From contig CM033105.1 in the NCBI GenBank assembly GCA_019321725.1, positions 16,461,861-16,525,860 on the forward strand: 64,000 nt of DNA, given 5' to 3'. This DNA is from Paulownia fortunei (lineage: Eukaryota > Streptophyta > Magnoliopsida > Lamiales > Paulowniaceae). The translations under genes were made by a program, and so were the position numbers. This document shows positions 49,554 through 63,189 of the stretch, piece by piece (the first letter of the stretch is position 1; the number at the start of each line of letters is the position of its first letter). The notes under the pieces were generated by a model, which was given only the letters and a program-made list of their open reading frames with translations, did no database searches and had not been told where the DNA came from.

Positions 49554-50458
49554 TCGATCTACTTCTCGATCAAAACTCTCCTACAACCCTCTTGATTGAA
49601 GTAAACACGAACGCATCTGCACACCTTTCTTTCTAATGAATTACGAATACAGTCAATACTTCAAGCGAATTTTGGGTACACATGCATTGATGTATTGCTG
49701 CTAGAGCTATCCACACATTTTACATATCTTAAACCTTTCGAATTTTTTTGGTGATTCTCTAAGAAGGATTGTAGATAGAAACATAAAGAGTTTTTAAGAG
49801 AGAATATGTGGGATAAACTGTTGGTTTGCATAAGCCATGAGATATGTGGCATAGCAAAATTTTAAATTATTTTAAAAACATAAGCAATAACAATTATTAT
49901 TTAGTCTTATGTATTTTATTGCTATAGCGATTGGTTGATTATGTGTAATTTAATTCTTGTATAGGTTATATTTAAAACTTATGCCTAACGCTTTCGACTG
50001 AGTACAATAGATAGTGAAACTATCTAACTCGTTCTCAATCTCTTGTTGCTAAAATAGAGAGTTTTGATTCACAATCATAAATTTGTAATGCCTTCATAAA
50101 AAATAGTTCACTAAGAGCTTCAAGTGTATCTCTTGTAAAGTTGATCCACACCTTGGGTGTTCATACAAAACTAAACCTATGCTAGTTTGTTTAATTGGAT
50201 AATTCCTAAATAAGGTAATAGTGTATACAAATTTAGAAGCAATAACACAAACACTTTTGGGTATGGTATAGGATTTTAGGATTTTTAAATTTTTTTTATT
50301 CAAGAAGGGAAAAAACAAAAATCACACAATATGGGAGAGGGAGTGGATAGTTTTGGGGCCGTTTTTGGATGAATTTCACACACAGTTGTGTATTTTTCTT
50401 GTAATTTTCATCCCCCTAAGGAGCGGGTATTTATATTCATTTTTTACCGTCTTAACAA

Positions 50459-52687
50459 TGTTGGGTTCACAAAATCGTGGGATACTAAATGCAATGGAAT
50501 TTTAAAATTTTAAAGTGTTATATACATCACATGGACATAATATTTATTCTGGATTCAATGTGACCGATCTGTTATGCATTTATTGATACTTTTTTTTTTC
50601 AAAATAAAAGTTTTAGGCATATATCATATTATACGTGAAGTACTCTTATTGATGATGATATATGAATCAATTCAAATTGATATCTCTATGCGAACTTTTT
50701 GCAATTAATTCCAAACTTATTTGGGATAATTCGACTAGAATCTAAGTATTGTTCCTTTAAATATATCATCACCACGATGTCCACTTGCAAATTACCATAT
50801 GCTAGTAAAATACGAATAGATAATTCTAAGCTAAGATGTGTATAAGAAAATATGGAACAAGCACACAATTGTGTTGGGTGCGATATTAGATTCTTAATTT
50901 CAACTTGTGAAAAGAAGAATCAAAATAATTGTGATCAAATTGCAAGATGTAAGGAAGCAGATAAAGGGCTGAAATTTTCCTGTGATTTTTCTCTTAAAAA
51001 TCGGCTCCTATGGTTTACAGACACTTGTGCTAGAAAATTTTAGCTTTTGTATAAGTTAAAGTCTTCTTTTACCTTTAGAAGGTTAATTCGTACTTTGATT
51101 AGGAATTAAATCTATTTAATTTCCAATTAGCTTCTTATAAGCACACACCCACTTAATGGACTTTGATTCATGTAATTAATTAGTTCTAACTTAACTAATT
51201 CATTTAATTTAATTCATTCCATGAATTAGAAGCACACACCCACAGTACAGTTTCCATGAGATGGAAACACTCCTTCCTTATCCAAGTAATCTCTTCTTAA
51301 GATAAGTCATCTATTACCTTTAGAAGGCTAATTCATACTTTGATTAGGAATTAAATCTATTTAATTTATAATGGACTTCTTACAAGCACACACCCACTTT
51401 GACCCATTTAATTAATTAGGTTCAACTTAACTAATTCAATTAATTGAATTAATTTAATTCATTTTATGAATTAGAAGCTCATTATAATTAATTAATTAAT
51501 TCAATTACTTATTTATTTTAAGTTGGCTTACCTAATCTAATTAGGTAAAATAATCAATCCAATTTGAATTAATTCAATATTTGAATTAACTAAACTCAAT
51601 GTAATTAATCAAAATAATTAAATTTAATCTAACTCTTGGATTATTTCTTCATCAAGAAATAGACACGCCTAAGTTAGCATATAACCTCTTAGGTTCACTC
51701 ATATGCTAGTAGTTGGCTCACAAGTCATGTGATTTAATTGAACAATTAAATTTTTTTGATTAATTAATTTAATTAGTTAATTCTCTTATAATTAACTCCT
51801 TAATTCTAAGAAATCACTAATCATAGTTAGTGTCTAACAAAATGCCATGAAAACTTAGACATAGATGAATAAGACAAATATTTTTAATTACGAATACCTT
51901 ATAAATACGGTCTTTCCATCAACTAATATCTAATCGGGGCTAAAAAATAGATTATTATTCGAAATCCAAATAATCCAATAACTATATATCAATTCCTAGT
52001 AACATGACTCCACGATTAAATTAGAAAATCATCCAACCTTGGCCAAAGACTTGCAAGAACCATGAAAAACAAAGAAGATTCACCTATTGATCTATATAGG
52101 TGATGGATTCTTTGTTAGCCACTCATTAATCTCCATGCATGATTATATTGCACCTAAATTTTTCTTCTTGTAATTATTTATAATCAGAGAATAAATTAAA
52201 ATATAATAAACTAAGTACAAGATTATTATGGTGCCTTAAGTCAAATGATTACTCTTGTAGTATCGTAACGAGAAAATTCCATATTCGACAGTAATATTTT
52301 CAATTAGAAATTTTCGGGCGGGATTGTTCAATATACTTGTTTCTTAACAAGCACTCAGATACATGCACTAATGTCCATAGAACGAGGTATCCTCCTTACG
52401 AACCTGCATTATATGCTCAAGTCTTGACGGGATCATCAATATCCCATCTTGATTACTCTTGAAATTGACATTTTAAGAACAAAGCCATAAAAAAATATTC
52501 CACGATCGTAATCATATGCACGACATGCCTCGTAGCTATGTATGGTCTAGAGACTTCATCTAAATCAAAGCAAAATTAATAAAAATAAAGAATTGCCATT
52601 AATTGATTATAATATGAAAAAATTATTTCTATAAGAGTATAAACACGATCAACCCCCCCCCCCAAATTAGCGGGCACTACTCTAACA
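50459..52687 (-). repeat. 3' LTR of the minus-strand copia element (full length, 2229 bp)
   Basis: In plus reading it begins TGTTGGGTTCACAAAATCG and ends CACTACTCTAACA. Next to its inner end is ATCTCTCAC, which on the minus strand gives the polypurine-like GTGAGAGAT expected just before a 3' LTR. A 12-base C run lies at about 52656-52667. It includes AATTAATTAA-rich segments typical of this LTR family. Confidence 0.85.
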
Positions 52688-52689
52688 AT

Positions 52690-53399
52690 CTCTCACTTAT
52701 CGTATAGACAATTGTCATTGTATTTAAGGTCTATCTTATCAAGTTACCTTTCAAATACTACCCCTATATATTCAACAGTGGGTCTGCCATTTTTTTTAAC
52801 CAAGGTAACTCTTCACTTTGGCGTTGCCTCTGCCAATGATTTTTAGAATCACATGGTATTGTCGCTTAATTTCTATTTAGATCCTTGACGATATATTGAC
52901 TTATTTGCTTGTGCAATAGCCTTATTATCGTCATTATAAATAAGTATTGGATCAACAAGCTCAGAACTATACCCAACTTTTAGACGAAGTTTCACATTCA
53001 AAAAGTCTCTTTTGCATATTGTATGTTACAATGCATTTAGTCTCGTCGGTGGAATTCACAGTCCTTTATTGCTTTGAACTCTTCCAACTAAATGCCTTAT
53101 TTTTCAGAATGTACAAGAATCCAAGCATAGACTTCGAGTCATCTAAATCGAACTAAAAGTAGAACTAATTAAGCATTTTAGTTTTAGTTCTCTCCAATCG
53201 TAAATTAGGAAGACATCCTTAGTCATTCCTAAGTACATAAATGTTATATTTACGTCCTTCTAGTGCCCTTTGTCTGGATATAATTGATATATACTCGTGA
53301 CATTCTGAGCATATATGATGTTACCTCTCATACATAGATTCGCATACCAAAACATAAGGTATGTGAGTCATTCTCTCTCATTCCTCGAGAGTCTTTGGG
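52690..53399 (-). pseudogene. Copia RNase H and C-terminal RT of the minus-strand element
   Basis: The minus-strand translation gives PKTLEE, then HIPYVLVCESMYERxNIIYAQ-like, YLGMTKDVFLIY, SSEL and LIYNDDNKAIAQANKS. This is the copia RT-RNase H connector and the RNase H D-N-x-A-I-A motif. Stops and shifts are present throughout. It is interrupted on the right by the solo LTR. Confidence 0.75.
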
Positions 53400-55564
53400 A
53401 GTTAAAATAGTGTCTATCAAGCCAATTAGATCAGGCATCTTTTATACAATTGTATTTGTAAAATAATCTTTTTCAAATCATATTAATAAAATAAGCAATT
53501 TTCTTTATCTTTAATCACTTTTGTTAATTAGATAAAGTCCTCAAACCAAATTTAGTTACGGGGCATGGTCACATATTTGATGGTGATCATAGAATATATA
53601 TCTAAGACTTTGGTCTTAAATTAGTTTCGAGTCGAGGGCTTTTTGAGACGGGATATCGAATAGCCCAATAGACTCACATATATGATGCATGCTCCCATAA
53701 TGAGGATGTCTCGGTCCATGGACATTGGCATAGTGATACTAGTGCATATATTCGGGTGCTTATTAGAGAACAAGTACTGTGAACAGGCCCGCCAGAATTC
53801 TTGGTTGGAGACGTTGTCTATCGAAATAAATTTTTTCATGTTACGATACTTGTCCTTGGGCTTGGAGCACTATGGTAGCTTTGTGCATGTCGTGTTCTAT
53901 CTTAATGTATCTTTTGATTGCCTGACAATCACAAAGGGGGTACGTTAGACGTTGCATTGACATATATGGAGGTTAATGAGTAACCAACAAATGATCTATC
54001 ACTTGTCTGGTAGAATAAGTGAATCTCATATATTTTTCATAGTTCATGATTCAGAAGTCGTTGGCCAAGTCATGATGAATATTAAATGAATTTTCTAACG
54101 ATTTATCATGAGTCATTGCAACTTGAAATAGAATCATAGTTATTGAGTTAATTAGGGTTTCGATCTATAATCCATGCCCTAGACTTAATTAGGAGATTAT
54201 ATGACGGATGACCTTACGTGTATAGTACTCGTAATTAAAATAGGTTCACTTGCTAATTTACCTAAGACTAGGTAGTCATGATACACTTATTAGGTGTTTC
54301 CCATGACTTGTGAGGTTTTTAAAATTAAAGAGCTAATTCCAAGCAGATTAATTAATTGAATTAACTAATTAGAACAATTATTATTCATAAGTGGCAAATA
54401 TTGCAAGCCCACTATTAGCTTAGTTCTGAACCTAAAGAGTGGCACACAATTTGGGTTGGAACATTTCTAACTTAGGAATTGATTCAAGAAGTTGGATCTA
54501 AATAATTAATAGAGATTAATTAATAGGGGCTTAAATTAATTTAAGGAGTTGAATTAGTTATTCAATTAAATAATTAGATTATTTAATTAGACCTAGTAAG
54601 ATTAAATAGCCCAATTGGAGTGGAGCAATTATTTGATTCGATCAATTAATTATGTGGACCACACATTAATTTAATTATTAAATTAATTTACTGAATTAAA
54701 TTATTAAATTATTTAATTGGGTCTAATTTGATTAGGTGGGATAGATTGAAATAATTGATTAGAATTGGGCTTAAATAATTAATTTGATTAATTGTAGAAA
54801 GTCCAATTCAAGAAAGCCCATTAGTAGAGGCCTGCAAGAGTTGGAATAAAGATGGAGATCCAAGAATGCAAGCTTTTTGGAAATTATCTTATTAGATTAT
54901 ATAATAGTAATTATCTTTTCATATCTTTGGAAGATAAGAAGGGATAGAGTTTGAGATTTTTGGGAGATCTCGTGATCAACCAAAAATCCTCCAACCACTA
55001 AAAAATGAGGCCAAAAATACTAAGAGTGAGACTCTTGAAATTTTCGGCCACCTATAAATAAGTAGAGGCCAAAAATTTGAGGAGTTTAGAACACTCCAAT
55101 TTTTGGCCCTTTCAAAATAAAAGAGAAAAATTATTTTCTCCCTCCATCTTTTCTTCAACGGAAAACTCCATCTATTTAATAGTATTCAATTTTTTATTAC
55201 AAGTTGATATTAAGAATTAATACTCACAAAACACACTCCAAAAACTAGGTTAGTAAAAGAATTCGGATTGCTAGTGGAGTTCGATTACTTTAGAAGTGTG
55301 GACTACTTTAGAAGGGAGACGATTGAATCCATGTGAATTGGAATTTAGAAAGGGGTTAGTAGTCGGTTGTTTCAAACTCTACGACAACTGGAGTGTGTTA
55401 AAGGTATAAATCAAAGTCTTTTTATTTACTAGTAAAATTATTGGAAATTGTGAAATCGATAAAACTGCATCGAATTCGAGGTGATGTTATAATTGTTATA
55501 GCATGTATGTTCTTAAATATTTATTTTTCCACTTCATACATCTCGCAATCAAGAAAACTCAACA
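53400..55564 (+). mobile_element. Solo LTR, plus strand, inserted in copia pol
   Basis: Starts AGTTAAAATAGTGTC (family TGTTAGAATAGTG, with its first base changed) and ends GAAAACTCAACA. It is flanked by TTGGG on both sides (53395-53399 and 55565-55569), a perfect 5-bp duplication. It is 2165 bp long and homologous along its length to the 5' LTR at 36889-42529, with no internal sequence. It lacks the hAT insertion, so its 53554-53561 segment is the empty-site equivalent. Confidence 0.88.
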
Positions 55565-56400
55565 TTGGGGACACAAACTTAAAAGAAAAGTCATATGACT
55601 CATCAACAAGAATTCCCTCTTGAATTCTTCCATGCTAAACCCACTTAGCATCTATGTACACATAATTGGGATAGCCTGAGCATCTTCTTGGATCTATTTC
55701 TATAAATATTAGTCCCAAATTCGTAGGATGCTTCTCCTAAATTCTTCATGGAGAGTTGTGTAAACAACTAAGTCTTCATTGACTATAATATTTCCAAATC
55801 ATTCCCAATGAGTATGATGTTATCGACGTAAAGCACAACAAACATCACTGCACTCCTACTAACTTTCTTGCACACACATGGTTCATCCACATTCTTGAGA
55901 AAATCAAATGATTTGATTGTCTCAATGAATCAAATGTTTCAATTTTGGGAAGTTTGTTTAAGTCCATGACTGGACCTCTGAAGCTTGCAAACCTTTTAAT
56001 TTGTTTCCTTTGATATGAAACCCTTAGATTTCTATGTATAGATCTATTCTTATGTATTTCCATTGCGAAGGTGGTCCTCATATCCATTGGTCATATCTCA
56101 TAGTAATAGTACACAGATATTCCTAGCAAAGTTCGGATGGATTTCAACATCGCTACTAGTGAAAGGTTTCCTCATAGTCAACACTTTGACTTGAGCGTAA
56201 CCTTTTACCATTGATAGTTTCTTATAAGTCACTACCTTCCCATATAATCTAAGGCTTTGCTTATAGACTCATTTGTAGCTAATGGGAACAATTACCTTTT
56301 GATGGGTCCACCAAGGTCTATACCTTGTTGGAGTACATAGGGTCTATTTTGGATTATATAGCCTCTAGTCATCTTCTCGAATCAATGTCATACATTGTAT
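55565..56400 (-). pseudogene. Copia reverse transcriptase, decayed
   Basis: The minus strand near 55805-55835 translates to VMFVVLYVDNIILIGNDLEIL, the copia RT active site with YVDN in place of YVDD (55819-55830). Nearby are SMKT...TQLSMKNLGEAS and RNRSKKMLRLSQ. Upstream RT blocks continue to about 56400 with stops. Confidence 0.8.
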
Positions 56401-57100
56401 CATTATAAATCTTTGAATTAGTATCCATAAGGAAACCCTTCTTATTGTTATCTAATAAGAAGTCATACCGTACCTCTCAGGTTGCTTTGAGATCCTTTAA
56501 TCTTCTAGGAGGTAGTGTGCTGGAAATGTTAGTAATTTGTTCAGGCACCATTGCATCATATGAGCCACTTTATGGTTCTTAAACTTTTTCAAGTTCCACA
56601 ACCTTGTCATTTCTATCTTATTGAAACCCCTTCTCTAGAAAAGTTATATTCTTCGAAACAAATACTTTTGTATCGAGGGGTAGGTCATAGTAATAGTATC
56701 CAAATAGATTTTTTTGGATAACTTACCAACTTATATAAGATGAATCTCATGTCCATATTATCTCTCACTAGTTGCTTCATGTAAGCAGATAACTTCATAC
56801 AAGGGTTTTTACCACACCACATCTCATATGGTGCTTCGGGCACCAACTAGATGGCATTATTACTTAATAAGAAGAATTTTTAGCGTTATGTTTAACTTCA
56901 ACAAAGTACAAACTTGAATTAGAACCTTTCAACTTCAACTAAGCAAGTCATTACTTGCACTTCCTCTTTCTATGCCCTAGTTTCCCGCAATGGTGATAGA
57001 TACTTTCTTATCTGGATTAGTCCTCTAACCATGCCTTTTTTTGTCTAGGAATAGGAGGAACCAAGAAGTAAAATAGGGTTTAAAGGTTAGAGACTCCCAT
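56401..57100 (-). pseudogene. Copia integrase region, decayed
   Basis: The minus strand near 56770-56835 gives VPEAPYEMWCGKNP, the end of the copia integrase core. Other blocks are recognisable only weakly among many stops. Confidence 0.6.
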
Positions 57101-58984
57101 AACGTTTATAGCAAGTCCTTCTACAATAATTGCAGTAAGTTCTTCTACAACACTTGTAGAATGTGCATTTAATATCTATTCTAAATTCAAGAACTATTCT
57201 CAAACTTCAAAAATAATCTGGATAGAATGGGCCATTGAGTTTGTATATATGTCTAGATTAGTTTAAATGGATTTAATAGCGATACAATCATCCTATATAA
57301 GCAAAAAAACTAAGCATTCATTAAATTAATATTTATTTATGATTTGGTCATTAATTATAAATGTCTCATTATTTTAATCAAATTCCATCATCAAGATGGA
57401 ACTTCAAAAAATCCAATTTTTAAGTGAGCTTGAAGTCCAATTTGACTTTGTCATACCCCAGTTTTATGAGCCAATATAACAAAATCAAAAATAAAATTGG
57501 ATTTAAAATTGAAGTCAAATTGGACTTCAATTTAACATAATCCAATTTAACTTATTAATAATTGTATCTCTATGCAACCATTTAGCTATTTTGCCTCATA
57601 TTTCTCATAACCTCTATTTTACTAGTTCATATTGTACTTAGTGTCAAGTGTGACCCATCAAACATCTATGTAGATAAATTATCCAAATGTCCCATGACTC
57701 GTGGCTAATGCTTAGACACCCTATCCCATGGGCATCTCTATGCTAGTATTGATCATAATTTTTCTATATTTAGCACATCCCATGACTCATGGTTTGACTA
57801 AATGCTGCAACGTATCACATGTCACATATCTTTGATGGAAAGCATAGACGGTTAGGCCCCGTCCATTATTGCTATTTATGTTTGATATAAATTTTCTTAA
57901 ATGTTTTGAACTTGAAACAATTTTGAGTAAGGGAAATACAAGATTTATTATCATAAAAGATCTTACCTTATGATTGTCTTGTTTAACATTTTCTATCCTA
58001 ATGACCACAAGCATACATCATAAGGAATAAACATTAGACAATAAAACATGCATCATATACATATTATCTATAGATGATCATGAGCCATATATTCTATGCG
58101 ATCCACTCGAGGCAAAGTGGATCAATGGTCAATCTAAGGTAATAATTAAAATAAAAATAGACATATTCTATTATACATACATCCCATTCACATATGGGCC
58201 TTCATTCTTCGCTTCTCCATCTTCTTGTATTATCCGCCAAAATTATAAAAAGAAAACCCTCACCATCTAATCTACTCTCATTACATTTGAACAAAATACA
58301 TGAAACCTTGAAAAAATTCTAAGGGGGGTAGAATTTATATTCATAGAAAAATACAGAAAGTCGAGATGCAAAGGCCTTAGTTTAATTAAAATCACAAACT
58401 AGTAAAAAATAAAAAAATCAATCGCATTAATCAAGGCTCCATGATCATCCATTCACAACATGCTAACAAAAATCACCATATGATAATAAAAGCATGTAAA
58501 TTTACCGATTACTTTATGTATCAATTTTAAATATAGAATTAATAATTTTAGTTATTCATAAAAATAATTTTTATTATTTTAAAGTTAACAATTTAAATTT
58601 AAAATTAACATGACAAAAAATTTGTATATGACAATTACATCTTTGAAATGATGATAAGTTCACAAAAAGTACATATCGGGTATAGTACCTAGTGGCGTCG
58701 CGGTGCCTCCACTATTGTCCATGTAGCGCCTCAGCGCCTCTTGGCAGGTGTCGTGGGGCCAAACCCTTTGGATGGGTGGCATAGTGGCGCCCCTTCGCAA
58801 GGCCTCCATGCCAATTAGATCGTTGTGAAGCACAATTTGACTGGTGCATTTTTGTTTCAAATTTTAACAATTAGAATAATAAATCTCAAACATAAAAAAT
58901 TACATAAACTATTTATCTCACATAAATTTGAAACAAGTAATCGTGAAGGATATTAAAAATACATTACCTAGACTCTAATACCAC
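57101..58984 (-). pseudogene. Copia gag and leader region, decayed
   Basis: Reverse-complement similarity to the leader of the 36.9-44.7 kb element is clear at 58060-58270: GATGATCATGAGCCAT, the ATAGAATAT run and the region around TGGTGAGG. It is also suggested by the GC-rich GCGCC tract at 58690-58750, which parallels 42710-42780. A gag frame is no longer open. A degenerate PBS is at 58971-58983. Confidence 0.55.
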
Positions 58985-60530
58985 GGTTGGTTTCACAAAA
59001 TTACGGGATACTAAATGCAACAAAATTGAGAAATTTTAAAACATCTCATAAATCACATGCACACAATATGTATCCCATATTCTAAGTGATTGATTGGCTA
59101 TGTGTTTACTGATATCCTTTTATAAAATAAAAGCTTCAGGCATATATCAAATTATACCTGAAGCACTCCTGTGGATGATGAAGAGTGAATTGATTCAAAT
59201 TGATATCTCTTTGTGAACCTTTTGCAATTAATCCCAAACCTTTTTGGAATAATTCATCTAGAACCGCAAGTGTTCTTCCTCTAAGTGTATTCATAAATTG
59301 GATGCTCACTCACAAACTATCCTATACTAGTAGGATATAAATCAATACTTCTAGACTAAGATGTGTATACGACATTATGGAACAAGCACAACAATTATGT
59401 TGAGTGTGATATTTTGATTCTCAATTTCAACTTATGAAAAAAAGAACCAAAGTAATCTTGATCAAAGTGTAAAATGTAAGGAATAAGACAAAGTGCTGAA
59501 AATTTCCTAAGATTTTTCTCTTAGAATTCGGCTCCTTCGGTTTTTCACTCACTAATGTATGCTAGAAACTTTTCAGCTTATATCCTTCCTTATCCAAGCA
59601 CTCTCCTCACAAGGTAAGTCTTCTATTACCTTTAGAATACTAACTCATAATGTAATTAGGAATTGAATCTCTATTTAGTTCATAATGGGTTTCGTAGAAA
59701 CCCACACTCAATGTCTCAACTCAATTAATTAATTAGGTTCAATTTAATTGATTTAATCAATTAAATTAATTTAACCCATGAATTAAAAGGCTCACTATAA
59801 TCAATTAACCTAATCAATTAATTATTTATTTCAAGTTGGCTTACCTAATCCAATTAGATCAATTAATCTATCTAATTAATTAATTGAATCAATTCAACAC
59901 TTGAATTATTTAACTCTAATTTAATAATCATATTAATTAAATTTAATTCAACTCTTGAATTATTTCTTAACAAAAAATGAACTTATCCGAGTTAGTGTCT
60001 TACCCTTTAGATTTTACTTATATGTTAGTAGTGGGCTCACAACTCATGTGACTTAATTGAATAATTAAATTATTCTGATTGATTAATATAATTAATTAAT
60101 TATCTTAGAATTAACTCCTCAATTCTAAGAATCCACTAATCATTATTAGTATCTAACAACACGTCATGAACACTTAGATATAGGTGAAGAAGATGAATGC
60201 TTTCAATTACAAATACAAGCAAGGTCCTTTAGTCAACTTATATCCCCAGTTGGGTCTAGGGTATGGATTATTAGTCAAAATATAAATAACCCAATAATTA
60301 TGTAAATTCCTAGTTGTGTGACTCATCGATGAAATTAGAAAATTACTTCTAACTTTCATCCAGTCGTGGCCAAGGACTTGTGTAAGTCAAGAACTATGAA
60401 AAATATTTATCTGTTATCTAGATAAGTGACAGATCCTCTATTGACTACTCATTAACCTCTATACATCATTATATTACACTCAAAATATTTCTCTTGTGAT
60501 TATGTTGTAATAGGAGAATAAATAACTCAA
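58985..60530 (-). repeat. 5' LTR of the minus-strand copia element, truncated
   Basis: Begins GGTTGGTTTCACAAAATTACG and follows 50459 onward, including TATCTCTTTGTGAACCTTTTG, TAAGATGTGTATA, TCATGTGACTTAATTGAA and ACTCATTAACCTCTATACAT. Similarity is lost at about 60530, roughly 700 bp short of the LTR's outer end. Confidence 0.75.
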
Positions 60531-63185
60531 CTAAAGTTTAATGAATTCTTCTTCAAAATTTCAAAGTTTTCATAAGTTTCTCAACTTTATAATTCATAGG
60601 TTGTGTTATCCTTATGATTATGTATAATCTTCCCTCTCTCGAGTATCAAATCTCATACATCAACAATCTCAATCAATGGGCAAATAATCAAGATACAATA
60701 CTAAGCACTCGAACACAAACAAGATGAATAACATGAACTAATATTATTTGAAATTCAAAACATATGATTAAATAAGGTTACATCATCCCTTAGAAAGAAA
60801 CGTTTAGTTCATTACGTATGAATATAACTTTAAGAAATACATAAGAAAAAACATCAAAATTGTTCACCAATTTGTGAAGTAATAGAAATGGTTAAAGTTC
60901 TCATTGTTTCCAAGAATAGCTCTCGTGTCTTTAAGAATAACTCTCTCTGTCCACCATGTCTCATTCTGTCCAAAACACCTTCTCTTGTCCAGGAATGCCT
61001 GTAGAGCCTATTTGGGATACTTAAAATCAGATGAAAGATGCTCTAAAGAGAGCAAAAAGCCCATTTCGCCCCTTTTATCTACGTGGCAGCGCCTAGGCGC
61101 TGACTGGACAGCTAAGTATTGAACATTCTATCCAAAACTAGTTTCTGCAGCGCCTGTAGCTTCTTAACCGATTTTTTACTGCTTTCTAGGCTAAATTGGC
61201 TTTTAGTGTCTCATAATCTCTTATCTTTCTATATATTGATGAATCATCTCAATATGACATCTTTGCATAGATTTATGCCTAAAATATCAAAATGTATCAT
61301 ACCAGAAAGTTTCAGTCCAGTATTGACTTTTGAAGTTGATGTTTCTCATTGAAATCGAATGAGCTAAATTTTGTGGTAAACATAAAAAATTTAGATTTAT
61401 CTGTTTACTTTCAAATGGATCAAGAATTAAATCAATATGATATTAGAGCAAAGACTTATTATTATTGAAATACAAATACAACCAACATTAGCAGCACAAT
61501 GCGAGTTCTTTCAAATTTTCAACCAAGTTTTTGTTTCTTTCCATTTTCTTCTCATTTTGTCATTAACTATAAGATTTCAAACTAAATGCATAAAAAAAAC
61601 ATAAACACTTAAAATAGACCAAATGTTAATCAAAAGGCATATGAATTGTTGGTATAAAACCAATTTATCAATATGTCTCCTTATCGATTAGTTTTTGGAA
61701 AAGTTTGTTACCTCTCCATTAAGGTAGAACAAAGAGCATATTAGGCTGGTGTCACAATCTCCCATAAATATGTATACATATATAAACAACTTGTGCAACA
61801 TAATTTGTGCATGTATTCGTGTGTATAACTTTTTTTTTCTAGTTAGTTAGTTTGGCATAACACTGATAAAGTAAAATGCTTTAACATCCTATAACACTGT
61901 ATATAGATAGATAATTATTTAAATGATAAAAAGGTGTATCAAAATCATCACAAAACTCAGACTCATTTACAATGGAGTTTTGAAAGTAATATACAGGATA
62001 ATATCACTAATATAATACAATAGACCGTAAAATCAAAAGCACAGCCTACAAAATAGCCCCAACAGGTCGTCATCCATGTACATCGATCTTTGAAAGCCTG
62101 TAGAAGCTCCACAACCAACCCAGTAAACTAGAGGTCTCAAGTCTCATCATGCTTACCTACAATGCATGAACTACATGAGCTAACACTCAGTAAGTGAAAA
62201 CGGCAAGCCCTGACATCAGTTATCAATCTTTCTTTCATGCATGCTGAAGTGATAATCTAACCTATGTGTGATGCATCTCTATGAAATCACGCTAGGAATG
62301 CAAGCTCCTGAACTAAAAAGAGTTCATTCAAAATTATTTTCCATCACTAGGCCATTGGACTACCTACTATGCACCAGATAGAGCTCTAAACAATATCAAT
62401 AATTACATAGTTATAAATAAATTGACTTAGTCCAGGGGCCATCTCCTGGGATCACCAGAGGTCCACCCCTTATTTTTCCTTATGATCCTCTAGAAGTTTT
62501 CCTACCAGTCAAGTGGTCTACCCTCTCGTGACCACCAGAGGTACACCCCCTATCAACCCCTATGATCCTCTGAGAAGTAACACTCGTGGCATCCCAAAAT
62601 ATTACATAAGCACGCCTCCCATGCCTCGGTGCACTAGTTGTGGCCAACCAAAATATTTTCTTTTTGAAAATAATGTCATGCATGCAAAATCATTATTATT
62701 GTGTAATATGGATGACGACCTACTGAGTTGTGTTGTGGACATAATCTAATTTTTACAATCATTATTATTGTGTAAATTGTTGTCTATATATAAAGGGTTA
62801 CAAAATGCAAAATGTCCTTACTTCTTCCGAAAGTATAAGCTATTATTTTAATTTTTGAGTCTATTGTATTATAACTTTGGAATGTTGTATCCTATATTAC
62901 TCATGAAATTTTATAGTAAATAAGTCTGATTATAGCGTGATTATGATGGGCATTGTGTTTTTATATAAACGATGATTTTTCTATATACAGGGTTATATGT
63001 GAGAAATATTTTATTGTTTTCTCAAAGTTCTACATTTGAAAAAATAAATAAATACACACACACACACACATGCACACATATGTGCTACATTGTCAAAATT
63101 ATTGTTATATCAATACCTATATTTAGTGTTGGGGGTGTTATAACTGGGCAACAATTAAATATTGCAACTGAATGAAATGGAGGAA
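60531..63185. other. Unclassified repeat-like region
   Basis: No host gene seen. 61950-62760 resembles an LTR of a gypsy chromovirus in reverse orientation (GCTAACACTCAGTAAGTGA; paired AGGTCGTCATCCAT and its inverse at about 62065 and 62708). It also contains two ~80-bp copies of an ACCAGAGGT...CCTATGATCCTCT block (62449-62575). Identification is tentative. Confidence 0.35.
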
Positions 63186-63189
63186 GGCT

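Larger units (their letters stand above)
47395..50458. other. Unclassified repeat-like region
   Basis: About 3 kb without a recognisable gene. Open frames up to 198 codons (48618-49214) have no domain I know and end in T-rich, low-complexity hydrophobic runs. It contains two local tandem duplications (49227-49305 and 49452-49553). It is probably old retrotransposon debris, but no motif confirms this. Confidence 0.4.
50459..60530 (-). mobile_element. Long-LTR Ty1/copia element, minus strand, split by a solo LTR
   Basis: The 3' LTR lies left (50459-52687) and the 5' LTR right (58985 to about 60530, truncated). A degenerate primer-binding site occurs between pol/gag and the 5' LTR (58971-58983; minus strand TGGTATTAGAGTC). 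RNase H, RT, integrase and gag traces follow in the expected order from left to right on the plus strand. A plus-strand solo LTR of the same family sits at 53400-55564. With it removed, the pol translation runs on across the junction. The element is decayed throughout. Confidence 0.8.
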
